Source of the DNA: F23-B02 sp045601285
GTDB taxonomy: Bacteria > Bacillota > Clostridia > Oscillospirales > Oscillospiraceae
Length of the DNA: 64,000 nucleotides
Assembly: GCA_045601285.1 (NCBI GenBank)
Contig: JAZRZJ010000032.1
Coordinates: 5,712 to 69,711, forward strand
Reading direction: 5' to 3'
Part shown: positions 34,536-42,693 of the stretch, in pieces
How positions within the stretch are numbered: position 1 is the first letter of the stretch
Layout of the letters: every line of letters begins with the position of its first letter
Translations under genes and position numbers: made by a program
The notes under the pieces: model-generated
The model's input: only the letters and a program-made list of their open reading frames with translations
The model's database searches: none
Told to the model about the DNA's origin: nothing

Positions 34536-34887
34536 TCGTTTCACCATCCTGTGTTTTTTAAATCGGCATCTGCAAAAATGTCGTTTGAAAGCAGCGATTT
34601 CGCAATAAACGGCAGATTTCGCCAATGCTCAACGTCATTATATTAGGAACTGATACCAATGTCAAGAAATCGGAGCCGAGTTTGTGTTTTTAAGACAATT
34701 TATGCGTAATTCATGGGCAAAGCTGTTGATTTCCGTCTTATTACTTGATATAATACTTGCTAACACAGCTATTGAGTCGGTTTTCGGAAGGCAGACGGCA
34801 ATTCTCCCTTATCAGCTACCCGAAACACCTTAAGGGCGCACAAGCCTTTTCTTTACTGTTTAAAAATTTTTAAGGAGAAATGACACG
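34536..34887. other. 352-base intergenic region with divergent start signals
   Basis: Between two divergent zinc-ribbon genes. It contains the promoter at 34726-34754 for the rightward gene, an untranslated leader of about 127 bases, and an AT-rich stretch before the leftward start. A small dyad AAGGGC...GCCTTT (34834-34852) is present in the leader. No coding sequence and no RNA family recognised. Confidence 0.6.
34726..34754 (+). promoter_or_regulatory. Promoter of the zinc-ribbon/PQQPVYQQ gene
   Basis: TTGATT (34726-34731), 17-base spacer, TATAAT (34749-34754). Confidence 0.7.
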
Positions 34888-35691
34888 ATGTTTTGCACCA
34901 ACTGCGGCAAGCCCATTCCCGACGACAGCCGTTTCTGTCCTGAGTGCGGCGCTGTTATAGAGCAGCCCAAAGCTCCTCAGCAGCCCGTTTACCAGCAGGC
35001 ACCCGAAGCCCCTCAGCAGCCCGTTTACCAGCAGGTCAACGAAGCTCCCCAGCAGCCTGTTTATCAGCAGGTCAACGAAGCTCCCCAGCAGCCCGTTTAC
35101 CAGCAGCCCGTCTATCAGCAGCCTGTTTATAAGCAGCCCGCAGGCTATGCCCGCGCTCCCAGGTCCTTTGACATAGGCGCTCTCTGGAACAATCCCTCAA
35201 AGCGTCCCTTCTTCTACATGGCAGGTATTGCAATCCTTTCCTTCTTTGCCCTGCTCTTTAACTGCGCCAAGCTTTCCGTCAGTTACTTTGGCTACGGCAG
35301 TTCCTCCGAAGGAGCATCAGGCTATGAGCTTCTTGACTGCATGGGCGAGAATTTCCTTTCCCTGTCCGGCTGGATGGTCCTCCTTATCATTCTTGCAAGC
35401 GTTGCCATTCTTGTCACCGCATTTCTTGCGCTTAAGGGCGGCATCGTAAAAAACAGCACCCTGAGAATTCTCTTCATGGTTGAGTCCCTTGTATTTGCAG
35501 CCGCAGCACTCATAATCATGATTAACGTTCTCTCCAGCGGCGGCAGCGCCAACTTCGGCTACTACGGCTATGATTACGACATTCCCATTTACGAGTTCAA
35601 GATTGCCTTCGGCACAATCCTGAACATTCTTCTGGGCGGCGGTCTGTGCTTTGTATTCTTCCGCTTCCTCAACAATTCCCTTGTTGACTGA
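34888..35691 (+). CDS. Zinc-ribbon membrane protein with PQQPVYQQ tandem repeats
   Basis: 267 residues. Zinc ribbon CTNCGKPIPDDSRFCPECG (3-21); residues 28-85 are tandem repeats of 12 residues built on APQQPVYQQVNE, ending in shorter QQPVY units; residues ~110-267 contain four hydrophobic helices (FFYMAGIAILSFFALLF, WMVLLIILASVAILVTAFLAL, LFMVESLVFAAAALIIMI, and a final one near 245-260). Loop segments are rich in Gly/Ser/Tyr. Similar ribbon-repeat-membrane proteins are common in gut Clostridia and unnamed. Start ATG behind AAGGAGAA. Confidence 0.85.
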   Translation: MFCTNCGKPIPDDSRFCPECGAVIEQPKAPQQPVYQQAPEAPQQPVYQQVNEAPQQPVYQQVNEAPQQPVYQQPVYQQPVYKQPAGYARAPRSFDIGALWNNPSKRPFFYMAGIAILSFFALLFNCAKLSVSYFGYGSSSEGASGYELLDCMGENFLSLSGWMVLLIILASVAILVTAFLALKGGIVKNSTLRILFMVESLVFAAAALIIMINVLSSGGSANFGYYGYDYDIPIYEFKIAFGTILNILLGGGLCFVFFRFLNNSLVD

Positions 35692-35711
35692 GCCCTTCCA
35701 ATAAGCTAATT

Positions 35712-35749
35712 AAAAAGACAGCTTCGGGCATTTCCCGAAGCTGTCTTTT
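35712..35749. terminator. Bidirectional terminator
   Basis: AAAAGACAGCTTCGGG, loop CATT, CCCGAAGCTGTCTTTT; serves the rightward membrane protein gene and ends the leftward peptide gene, whose stop codon overlaps it. Confidence 0.9.
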
Positions 35750-35930
35750 ATTGTTCTTTGCTTATGTCATTACCGATGTCGGCAATTCCCGCGGCATTGA
35801 CAAAGAACAGCTCTTCATCGCTGAGCTCTGTCGCCAGGTATCTTTCTTCCGTTTCAGCTATCATTCGGGCAAGTCTGCCGTTATTTTCAAAGCGCTGATA
35901 TTCAAAAATGCTTTTCAGTTTATTCTCCAA
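35748..35930 (-). CDS. 60-residue peptide with double-glycine-type leader motif (candidate exported peptide)
   Basis: 60 residues from TTG at 35930; GGAGG lies eight bases upstream, whereas a GTG at 35939 would sit within it. The C-terminal part contains ELSDEELFFVNAAG followed by 12 residues (IADIGNDISKEQ). If cut after NAA, the positions L-12, S-11, E-8, L-7, V-4 and AA at -2/-1 line up exactly with the consensus LSxxELxxVxGG of C39-cleaved leaders; the released part would be 13 residues. No membrane segment. It lies downstream of an ECF-type sigma factor gene and 0.7 kb from a C39 exporter operon. An anti-sigma role is an alternative. Confidence 0.65.
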   Translation of the reverse strand: MENKLKSIFEYQRFENNGRLARMIAETEERYLATELSDEELFFVNAAGIADIGNDISKEQ

Positions 35931-35993
35931 GGCGAACACCTCCGTAAATTCATATCTTTATACGAGCATTTTCCCACAATGGCTAATTATTTT

Positions 35994-36476
35994 TCAGAAA
36001 AATTTCCGAAGCTGTGAAAGCGCCTTGTTGTGAAGCACCTTCACATAGGCATAGGAGATGTCCATTCTCTCCGCAATTTCCTTCAGCGTCAGCTTTAAAT
36101 AATAGCGCATGACGATCAGATCCCGCTCACGCTCTTCAAGCGTTTCCAGAGCGTCGGCAAGGATTTCCAGCATTTCGGAATTGCAGTAGTTTTCCTCGAT
36201 GTCGTTTTCGTCGGCATAGGTTTCGGGGATTTCGCTCATTACCCTGCGGGTGCGGAAGTGGTCCGTAAGCTTATTGCGGGTGATGGTGAAAATCCATGTG
36301 GAAAGCGAAGCCCTGCTTTCGTCAAAGCTGTCCAGCTTCTCATAAACCTTGATGAAAACCTCGGAGGCGATGTCCTCGGCGGTTTCGGGGTCACCAAGCT
36401 GCTTTTTCAGATAACCCAGAACCTTGCCGTAAAAGTCCGTGTATATATCCGCTTTGAACTGTTCTGTAGCTGTCAT
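35994..36476 (-). CDS. ECF-type sigma-70 family sigma factor
   Basis: 160 residues with region 2 (AEDIASEVFIKVYEKLDSF, and STWIFTITRNKLTDHFR binding the -10) and region 4 (LEERERDLIVMRYYLKLTLKEIAERMDI, helix-turn-helix) and no region 3, the ECF layout. No anti-sigma gene with a membrane helix is adjacent; the next gene is the 60-residue leader-type peptide. It has its own -10 TATAAT at 36527-36532 and AAAGGAGG before the ATG, so sigma and peptide may be expressed separately from the exporter genes. Probably activates its own locus; target promoters not determined. Confidence 0.93.
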   Translation of the reverse strand: MTATEQFKADIYTDFYGKVLGYLKKQLGDPETAEDIASEVFIKVYEKLDSFDESRASLSTWIFTITRNKLTDHFRTRRVMSEIPETYADENDIEENYCNSEMLEILADALETLEERERDLIVMRYYLKLTLKEIAERMDISYAYVKVLHNKALSQLRKFF

Positions 36477-36526
36477 GGCAAAGCCTCCTTTAAAAACAGC
36501 AGCCTTTTTTCTCCTTTTGCCGGATA

Positions 36527-36532
36527 ATTATA
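36527..36532 (-). promoter_or_regulatory. -10 element upstream of the sigma factor gene
   Basis: TATAAT on the minus strand inside the gap between the exporter and sigma genes; no consensus -35 at 17 bases, so an activator or the sigma factor itself may be needed. Confidence 0.4.
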
Positions 36533-36571
36533 TGCAAAGACAGAAAAAGATGCATCTCATAATCAAGTCAT

Positions 36572-36600
36572 TAAAAGAGCGGAAATTTCCGCGCTTTATT
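36572..36600 (-). terminator. Terminator at the end of the exporter operon
   Basis: On the minus strand AAAGCGCGGAAATTTCCGCTCTTTT: an AGCGGAAATTTCCGC-type stem followed by T's, overlapping the stop of the second ABC gene. It separates the exporter operon from the sigma-peptide pair. Confidence 0.65.
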
Positions 36601-38794
36601 TTTTTACCTCCACGTCAAGACGCTGACGCTCAACAAGCTCCGCGAATAAGCCGTTTTGAGCTATAAGCTCCTCGTAGCTGCCTTCCTCCACGATATGACC
36701 GCCGTCCAGCACGATTATTCTGTCGCAGTGGCGGATTGTGGAAAGGCGGTGGGCGATTACGATTCGGGTGCAGTTGAGGCTGTCGATCGCCTCGGAAACC
36801 TTTTTCTGCGTCACGTTGTCAAGGGCGCTTGTCGCCTCGTCAAACATGAGTATCTTCGGCTTCGCTGCAACGGCGCGGGCAATCATAAGCCGCTGGCGCT
36901 GACCGCCGGATATGCTTCCGTGCCCTTCGGAAATGAGGGTGTGCATACCCATGGGCATATTCCGTATGTCATCGGCAACGGACGCAATTTCCGCCGCCTC
37001 CCATGCCTCGTCAAGAGTGAGCAGGGGCGCGGAAATTGTGATGTTTGAGAAGATGTCCCCGAGGAACAGTCTGCTGTCCTGCATGACAACGCCGATTCTG
37101 CGGCGCAGTGATTTGAGGTCAAGCCTTGAAATATCCCTGCGGTCATAGTAGATGCTGCCCTTCTGCGCCTTTTCAAAGCCCAGAAGAAGACGCATGAGCG
37201 TGCTCTTGCCGCAGCCGGTTGAGCCCACGATCGCCAGATATTCGCCGGGCTTTATTTTCAGCGAAAGGTTGTCAATCACGTTGGGCATATCCTCTCCGTA
37301 GCGGAAGGAAAGATTGCTTATTTCAATGCCGCCGCGTAGATTTGTGATGATTTCCCTGCCCTCGCTGAGCTCGGGCTCCGCCTCCAGTATGGGCTTTGCC
37401 ATTTCAAGCGTGGGCTTTATATTTGCAAGGGAAACCGCAACGGAGGCAAAGGCGGCAAAGGCGCCCGACACCATGCCGTAGGAGGCATTGAAGGCGTAGT
37501 AATCCGCAACGGAAACATTGTTCTTTATGGCAAGCCAGTAGAGAACGAGCGTTCCGATGAGAGTTATCGCAAGATTTATCGTTCCGCTGAGCTTTATAAA
37601 CATGGGCGGATTGTACTCAAGGGCCGCCTCCTTTGCGTACTGCTTTGCCCAGCGGGAGAACATACGCGTTTCCGCGCCCGCCAGCTTTATCTTCTGAATG
37701 CCGCTTATCATGGAATAGGTCATGCCGCTTGTTTTTGAGGAAAGCAGCATCTTTTCCTTTGTGATTTTCATCTGCGCGAAGGTTGTGGTGAGCGAAACCG
37801 CGATTGTCGCAAGCGTAATTATAAGCGACGGAGCAACCAGCGACGGCGCAAAGGCGAAAATCTGACCTATATAAATAAGCGAAAACAGCGAGGTAAGTCC
37901 CGTTGTGCCTATCGTGCTGAAAAGCGTTGAGCAGAGGGACTGCACGTATGCCGAGCGCTGCGTAAGCTCGCCTGCGGAATATTCGCGGAAGAATTTCGGC
38001 GGCAGGCTCATTATGCGGTTCATAACCGCCGCCTGCACCGCGATGTCCTGCTTTATGCCCATTCTTGCGTTCACGAGGGATTGGAACACGCTCAGGCAAA
38101 GCTGGCACAGAGAGAAGCAGAGCATGAAGCACGCAAGCGCCAGCAGCACCTGCGTGCTGCCCGATTCAAGAACGCTTCCGAAGAGCCATTTTGTAAACAT
38201 CGGGGAAAGCAGACCCAGTGCTGCCGTCAGAGCCATCATGCCCACATACAGCACGATGTCGGAAACGCTCAGCTGCTGAAGCATGAACACAAGCAGATCC
38301 TTCATAGTAAGGGACTTCAGGGGCAGCGGCTTGTAAAAGCACACCGCCTCCTCATCAATAAGGGCCTCGGTTCTGCGGCTGAGCTTTACTCTCTTGCCTG
38401 TGGACAGGTCGAGATATGTATAGCCTGAAAATTTTCCGGGAATAAGCGCAACGGCGCTTCCGCTTTCTTTAAGCGTGCCGAGCATTGGCCCCACAGCGTG
38501 CTTATACCAGCCCTTGTCGAGATAAACCGTGCGGCGCATGATGCCATAGGGACGCATGCGGTATTCAAGCTGCTCGTCAATGCTGTCAATCTGCGGCGGC
38601 AGCTCATCGTTTTTACCTTTGTGGTGGAAATATTTCAGTATTTCATCTATTGCGGACTGCGCAATTTCGCTGCCGTCGAGGGCGTCCGCAAGACGCTTGC
38701 CCATGACGGCGCCAGCAATGGAGTCTATGGCTTCCGCAAAGCTTTCGTTATCCTTTTCCCTGCGGTAGCGAATCTGTTCGTCAAACCAGCTCAT
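36596..38794 (-). CDS. NHLP-type bacteriocin export ABC transporter (second ATPase, no peptidase)
   Basis: 732 residues. N-terminal ~120 residues are a non-catalytic domain in place of a peptidase; then six membrane helices (LLVFMLQQLSVSDIVLYVGMM and following) and an ABC ATPase: Walker A GSTGCGKST near 512, Q-loop, signature SGGQRQR near 620, Walker B ILMFDEATS near 645. The layout matches the TIGR03797 (NHLM_micro_ABC2) group, which occurs beside a C39-type ABC and a HlyD-like protein. Start ATG at 38794 behind GGGGGTGG, 12 bases after the stop of the C39 gene. Exported substrate most likely a leader-bearing peptide. Confidence 0.85.
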   Translation of the reverse strand: MSWFDEQIRYRREKDNESFAEAIDSIAGAVMGKRLADALDGSEIAQSAIDEILKYFHHKGKNDELPPQIDSIDEQLEYRMRPYGIMRRTVYLDKGWYKHAVGPMLGTLKESGSAVALIPGKFSGYTYLDLSTGKRVKLSRRTEALIDEEAVCFYKPLPLKSLTMKDLLVFMLQQLSVSDIVLYVGMMALTAALGLLSPMFTKWLFGSVLESGSTQVLLALACFMLCFSLCQLCLSVFQSLVNARMGIKQDIAVQAAVMNRIMSLPPKFFREYSAGELTQRSAYVQSLCSTLFSTIGTTGLTSLFSLIYIGQIFAFAPSLVAPSLIITLATIAVSLTTTFAQMKITKEKMLLSSKTSGMTYSMISGIQKIKLAGAETRMFSRWAKQYAKEAALEYNPPMFIKLSGTINLAITLIGTLVLYWLAIKNNVSVADYYAFNASYGMVSGAFAAFASVAVSLANIKPTLEMAKPILEAEPELSEGREIITNLRGGIEISNLSFRYGEDMPNVIDNLSLKIKPGEYLAIVGSTGCGKSTLMRLLLGFEKAQKGSIYYDRRDISRLDLKSLRRRIGVVMQDSRLFLGDIFSNITISAPLLTLDEAWEAAEIASVADDIRNMPMGMHTLISEGHGSISGGQRQRLMIARAVAAKPKILMFDEATSALDNVTQKKVSEAIDSLNCTRIVIAHRLSTIRHCDRIIVLDGGHIVEEGSYEELIAQNGLFAELVERQRLDVEVKK

Positions 38795-38806
38795 ACGTCC
38801 ACCCCC

Positions 38807-40981
38807 TTATTCTGCGCTGATAAGCTCGCGGTAAAGCGCGCTGTTTTCCATGAGCTCCTCATGGGTGCCGCGGTCGCAGATAACGCCCTTATCCATGACG
38901 ATGATTTCATCGCAGGAGCGCACGGTGGAAAGTCTGTGGGCAATGACAATGCAGCTTATGCCGCGGTCGCGGATCGCTTTTACAACCGCATACTCGGTTT
39001 TGGCATCAAGGGCGCTGGTTGCCTCATCGAGAACGATGATGGTGGGGTCCTGGGCAAGCACGCGGGCAATTTCAAGTCTTTGCCGCTGACCGCCCGAGAA
39101 GTCCCTGCCGCCCTCTGCAAGCCTGTGCTGATAGCCAAGGGGACGCTGCATAATGTCATCGTGGAGCTGTGCGTCGCGGGCAGCAAGAATCATCTCAAAG
39201 TCCTCAATGCTCTCGTCCCACATCTTGATGTTGTTTGCTATCGTGTCCTCAAAAAGAATGATGTCCTGGTCAACAACCGCAAGTGAGCCGCGGAAGACGC
39301 TGCTTTCGATTTCTTCAAGGGGCTTTCCGTCAAAGAGTATTTCGCCCTCCCACTGTCTGTAAAGTCCCGAAATCAGCTTGGACACGGTGGATTTGCCGCT
39401 GCCCGAGGGACCGACGATGGCAACGGAGCTGCCGGGCTCAAGGCTCATTTCAAAGCCCTTAATCATGGGCTTCGCAAGGGGCGAATAGCCGAAGCCGACA
39501 TTCTTAAGCTCAACCCGTCCGCTGAGCTTTCTGTATTCCTCCTCCGAGTTGCCGTCCTCCGCAAAAACACGTTCCTCGCGGTATTCCATAACGTCGTCAA
39601 CGCGCTCCATCTGGGTGCGCATTTCCTGAAGAGTCTGTCCCGCGGAAACAAGCGTCAGCGCAGGCTGCATGAAGGAGCTGAGGAAGCCCTGGAAGGCCAT
39701 GATCATGCCGACGGTAAATCTGCCCTGCATGGTGAGCCACACGCCGAGAATCAGCACGGCGCTGTTTGCAAGGGTGCTTACAAACTGGGGGATCATGCCG
39801 AGGTACTGGTTGAGCTTCAGGAACTTCACCTGCTGGGTGTTCACGCTTGCCTGATAGCCTGACCACTTGGCAAAGTAGCCGTTTTCCGCGCCGCTTGCTT
39901 TTATGGTTTCAATCATCTGAATACCCGCCACGGTTGCAGAGGAAAGCTTTGCGCTGTCGCGCATGGCAACGCGGGTGATGTTAACGCGCTTTTTGGATAT
40001 GTAGGTGGAAACAAGGGCGTTAATCGTCAGCGAGGCAATGCCCACAAGGGTGAGAAGCCCGCTGTAGCGCAGCATGACCGCGAAATAGAAAATCATCATC
40101 ACGCCGTTGAGCAGAAGCGGCGCAAAGGTGTTTATCAGCGTGTTGGCGATGCCCGCATTGGAGCTCTGGCGGCCTTGAATGTCGCCCGCCATTCGCTGTG
40201 AGAAAAACTCCATGGGAAGACGGAGCACCTTCCACATATATGTGGCGTTGCCCACAGCCGCCATTTTGCCGTTTATGCGCAGGCTGTAAACCGCCTGCAT
40301 TGCCGAAACAACGATCTGCACGAGATTGAAGGCAGCCAGCAGAAGCAGGAAGGGCAGAACCCAGTCGGGATTCTGATGTGTCAGCAGACGGTCAAGGAAA
40401 ACGCGGGAGAAGGCGGGGCTTATTACGCCCATTAGCGCCGCAATTATGCCCGTCAGCGCCGTAAACGCCACAGCGGTTCCCGTTCCCTTGAGGCGCTTTG
40501 CCGCAAAGGACAGCATGCTCTTGGGCTTTCCCGAGGGCTCAAAGCTCTCCGAGGGCTCAAAGGTAAGACACACGCCCGTGAAGGACTCGTCAAACTTCTC
40601 CATGGAAACGGTGTAGGCGCCCTTTGCGGGATCGTTTAAGTAAACCCTGTTGCCCTTAAAGCCGTTAAGGACGACAAAGTGGTTGAACTCCCAGTGGACT
40701 ATGCAGGGAAAGCTTCCGCTTTCCTTAAGCGCCTGAGGCTCCATGCGGTAGCCCTTTGCCTCAAGTCCGTAATGTCTTGCGGCCTTGAGCACATTCACGG
40801 CGTTGGAGCCGTCGCGGGAAACGCCGCAGTCGGAGCGTATCTGCTCAAGCGGTATCCATTTTTCATAATAGGCCAGTATCATGGTGAGGCAGGCGGCACC
40901 GCATTCAAGAGCCTCAAGCTGCATGATCACCGGCACCCTTGCCACGCCGTTTCTGACGGGCCGTTTAATCTTTTCTGCCAT
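38807..40981 (-). CDS. C39-peptidase ABC transporter (NHLP-type peptide exporter)
   Basis: 724 residues. Residues 1-140: C39 cysteine peptidase with the complete active site Q21, C27, H101, D117 (MQLEALECGAACL; NHFVVLNG; YLNDPAKG). Then six membrane helices and an ABC ATPase with GPSGSGKST, FSGGQRQRLEIARV and IIVLDEATSALD. This peptidase-containing type (PCAT) cuts leader peptides after a double-glycine motif while exporting the core. The ATG at 40981 has GAGGT six bases upstream; the TTG upstream is poorer. It starts nine bases after the end of the HlyD-like gene. Presumed substrate: the 60-residue peptide at 35748. Confidence 0.93.
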   Translation of the reverse strand: MAEKIKRPVRNGVARVPVIMQLEALECGAACLTMILAYYEKWIPLEQIRSDCGVSRDGSNAVNVLKAARHYGLEAKGYRMEPQALKESGSFPCIVHWEFNHFVVLNGFKGNRVYLNDPAKGAYTVSMEKFDESFTGVCLTFEPSESFEPSGKPKSMLSFAAKRLKGTGTAVAFTALTGIIAALMGVISPAFSRVFLDRLLTHQNPDWVLPFLLLLAAFNLVQIVVSAMQAVYSLRINGKMAAVGNATYMWKVLRLPMEFFSQRMAGDIQGRQSSNAGIANTLINTFAPLLLNGVMMIFYFAVMLRYSGLLTLVGIASLTINALVSTYISKKRVNITRVAMRDSAKLSSATVAGIQMIETIKASGAENGYFAKWSGYQASVNTQQVKFLKLNQYLGMIPQFVSTLANSAVLILGVWLTMQGRFTVGMIMAFQGFLSSFMQPALTLVSAGQTLQEMRTQMERVDDVMEYREERVFAEDGNSEEEYRKLSGRVELKNVGFGYSPLAKPMIKGFEMSLEPGSSVAIVGPSGSGKSTVSKLISGLYRQWEGEILFDGKPLEEIESSVFRGSLAVVDQDIILFEDTIANNIKMWDESIEDFEMILAARDAQLHDDIMQRPLGYQHRLAEGGRDFSGGQRQRLEIARVLAQDPTIIVLDEATSALDAKTEYAVVKAIRDRGISCIVIAHRLSTVRSCDEIIVMDKGVICDRGTHEELMENSALYRELISAE

Positions 40982-40989
40982 GACGTACC

Positions 40990-41394
40990 TCAATTCATGA
41001 TAAAGGAAACGGGCCTTATGCTTTCAATGACGATAACGGCGTCATAATGACCGTCGGGAAGCTCAATGTCTGCAATGACAATGTTTTCCTTGCGGTCAAG
41101 CTCCGCCACCGTGCCCGTGACATCTCCGCACTTTATCTCCATGCCCTCTTCAACATATTGCATATCCTCTTCGGCAATATAGCAGAAGGCCTCGCCGTTT
41201 TTTACATGAATGTCTGCCTCGGCGGTGGTTTCGATATGCCCGAAAATGCCCCAGATACACGCTCCCGCAAGCAGCACAATTACCGCCGCAAGCAGCAGCC
41301 ACACGCCCGGGTTTGAAACCCGCACGTAGTCGTTGAGGCTTTCGGGAGACTTGATCCTTTCGAGACTTTTCTTTCTGAAGATTTCTTCGTTCAT
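40990..41394 (-). CDS. Very short HlyD-like membrane fusion protein (NHLP system)
   Basis: 134 residues. N-terminal cytoplasmic piece EEIFRKKSLERIKSPESLNDYV, one membrane helix (PGVWLLLAAVIVLLAGACIWGIF), then a small beta-barrel-like domain (ETTAEADIHVKNGEAFCYI, GTVAELDRKE). The opening matches the TIGR03794 (NHLM_micro_HlyD) group, but usual members are about twice as long and have coiled-coil and lipoyl domains. No frameshift is visible, so it may be a natural mini-form. ATG at 41394 behind GGAGGA. First gene of the exporter operon; promoter at 41452-41480. Confidence 0.85.
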   Translation of the reverse strand: MNEEIFRKKSLERIKSPESLNDYVRVSNPGVWLLLAAVIVLLAGACIWGIFGHIETTAEADIHVKNGEAFCYIAEEDMQYVEEGMEIKCGDVTGTVAELDRKENIVIADIELPDGHYDAVIVIESIRPVSFIMN

Positions 41395-41451
41395 ATTGCA
41401 ATCCTCCATGCACGGCTGTGCCGACGGCGTTGTTGTATAATTTGACATTTT

Positions 41452-41480
41452 ATTATACAGTTTAATTCAGAAAAAAACAA
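41452..41480 (-). promoter_or_regulatory. Promoter of the exporter operon
   Basis: On the minus strand TTGTTT (41475-41480), 17-base spacer, TATAAT (41452-41457). It overlaps the terminator of the RCC1 gene upstream. Confidence 0.7.
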
Positions 41481-41507
41481 GAGCAGGCGAAGTTTGCTCT
41501 TGTTTTT
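41473..41507 (-). terminator. Terminator after the RCC1-repeat gene
   Basis: AAAAACAAGAGCA and TGCTCTTGTTTTT arms around GGCGAAGT on the plus strand; read from the minus strand it ends with a T-run that is also the exporter -35 region. Confidence 0.8.
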
Positions 41508-41548
41508 GAACATTATGTGCGTTTGTTTACATGTCTCCCTGAACGGTA

Positions 41549-42424
41549 TTATCCGATGTCGTCCGCTTCGGGCTTAGCTTCCCCTTTATATCCGTCCACA
41601 TTGCACTGACCATACTCATTATCTCCGACCGCCACCACAGTTCCGTCAGACCTGAGACCGACTGCGTGGTTACCACCTACACTTACTGCAATGATATCTG
41701 TCCAGTCCGAAGCATCGCAGTAAACCACCGCAACATCATCTATACGGCCATAAATAAAACCTCCGGCATCCACCACGGTTCCGTCAGACCTGAGACCAAG
41801 GGCGAGGTCATAACCTGCACTTACTGCAACGATATCTGTCCAGTCCGAAGTATGACACGGCTCGTAATAATCATCTCCATAATCATCTACGATTCCCACC
41901 ACGGTTCCGTCAGACCTGAGACCGATGGTGTGACGCTCGCCTGCGCTTACGGCAACAATATCTGTCCAGTCTGAACCGTAGCGATTATCTCCGACCACCA
42001 CCACGGTTCCGTCAGACCTGAGACCGACGGTGTGATTATTGCCTGCGCTTACTGCAACGATATCTGGCCAGTACGAAACATCACACTGACCGTCGCGATT
42101 ATCTCCGATTGCCACCACGGTTCCGTCCGACCTGAGTCCCACGGTGTGATTATAGCCCGCGCTTACTGCAACGATATCTGTCCATTTATCCGGAATAACT
42201 GCGACAGCTACGATGGCCGCGACAGTGAGTAAGATTACGATCCACACCAGCCATAAGCCTTTTTTCTCTTTTTTGGCAGGCTTTTTCTCACGGTTTGCCG
42301 CCTCTTTTTCGGAGACGGTTTTCTTTTCGCGCTCGGGCCTTGCCGAAAGTTCAGCAAGCGCCTCGCGCACTATATGCCAGAAGCCGAATGTGTGCTCATG
42401 TTTTTTGTAGTGTGTAATACTCAT
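41549..42424 (-). CDS. Membrane-anchored RCC1-repeat protein
   Basis: 291 residues. N-terminal cytoplasmic part (Lys/Glu-rich, EKKPAKKEKKG), one membrane helix near 57-77 (GLWLVWIVILLTVAAIVAVAV), then five tandem units of the pattern DIVAVSAGxxHTVGLRSDGTVVxVGDN, each about 33-45 residues, outside the cell. These are RCC1/BLIP-II-type beta-propeller blades; five units are fewer than the seven of a full propeller. The DNA units are near-identical, so recombination between them is likely. ATG at 42424 behind AGGGAGAG. Function unknown; located directly upstream of the peptide exporter but with its own terminator. Confidence 0.85.
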   Translation of the reverse strand: MSITHYKKHEHTFGFWHIVREALAELSARPEREKKTVSEKEAANREKKPAKKEKKGLWLVWIVILLTVAAIVAVAVIPDKWTDIVAVSAGYNHTVGLRSDGTVVAIGDNRDGQCDVSYWPDIVAVSAGNNHTVGLRSDGTVVVVGDNRYGSDWTDIVAVSAGERHTIGLRSDGTVVGIVDDYGDDYYEPCHTSDWTDIVAVSAGYDLALGLRSDGTVVDAGGFIYGRIDDVAVVYCDASDWTDIIAVSVGGNHAVGLRSDGTVVAVGDNEYGQCNVDGYKGEAKPEADDIG

Positions 42425-42628
42425 GTGGCTCTCCCTATGCCTGCTTTATTCAAGGCGCTTGCGCATATTATCCATTATTTCCGCAAGAAGCTCTTCGTTT
42501 ACCGCGCCGCCCCTTTCCTTACTATCATTTTATTATTTCATACCGCCATATTTTTGTCAACAAAAACAGACCTTATATTACTCTCTTCGGCACGTTTCGT
42601 TTTTTATGACGGTTTATGAACAAAACAT

Positions 42629-42657
42629 TTGCCCACCGGGGAATTTTACGCTATAAT
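42629..42657 (+). promoter_or_regulatory. Promoter of the clostripain gene
   Basis: TTGCCC (42629-42634), 17-base spacer, TATAAT (42652-42657). On the other strand, TTGACA (complement 42555-42560) followed by an AT-rich -10-like stretch near 42535 probably drives the RCC1 gene. Confidence 0.6.
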
Positions 42658-42693
42658 AATTAGCACAAATATTAAGAAAAAGAGGGAAATGCC

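Noticed and set aside
35931..35939. GTG at 35939 as the start of the 60-residue peptide gene
   Set aside because: It lies inside the ribosome binding sequence GGAGG; the TTG at 35930 has proper spacing.
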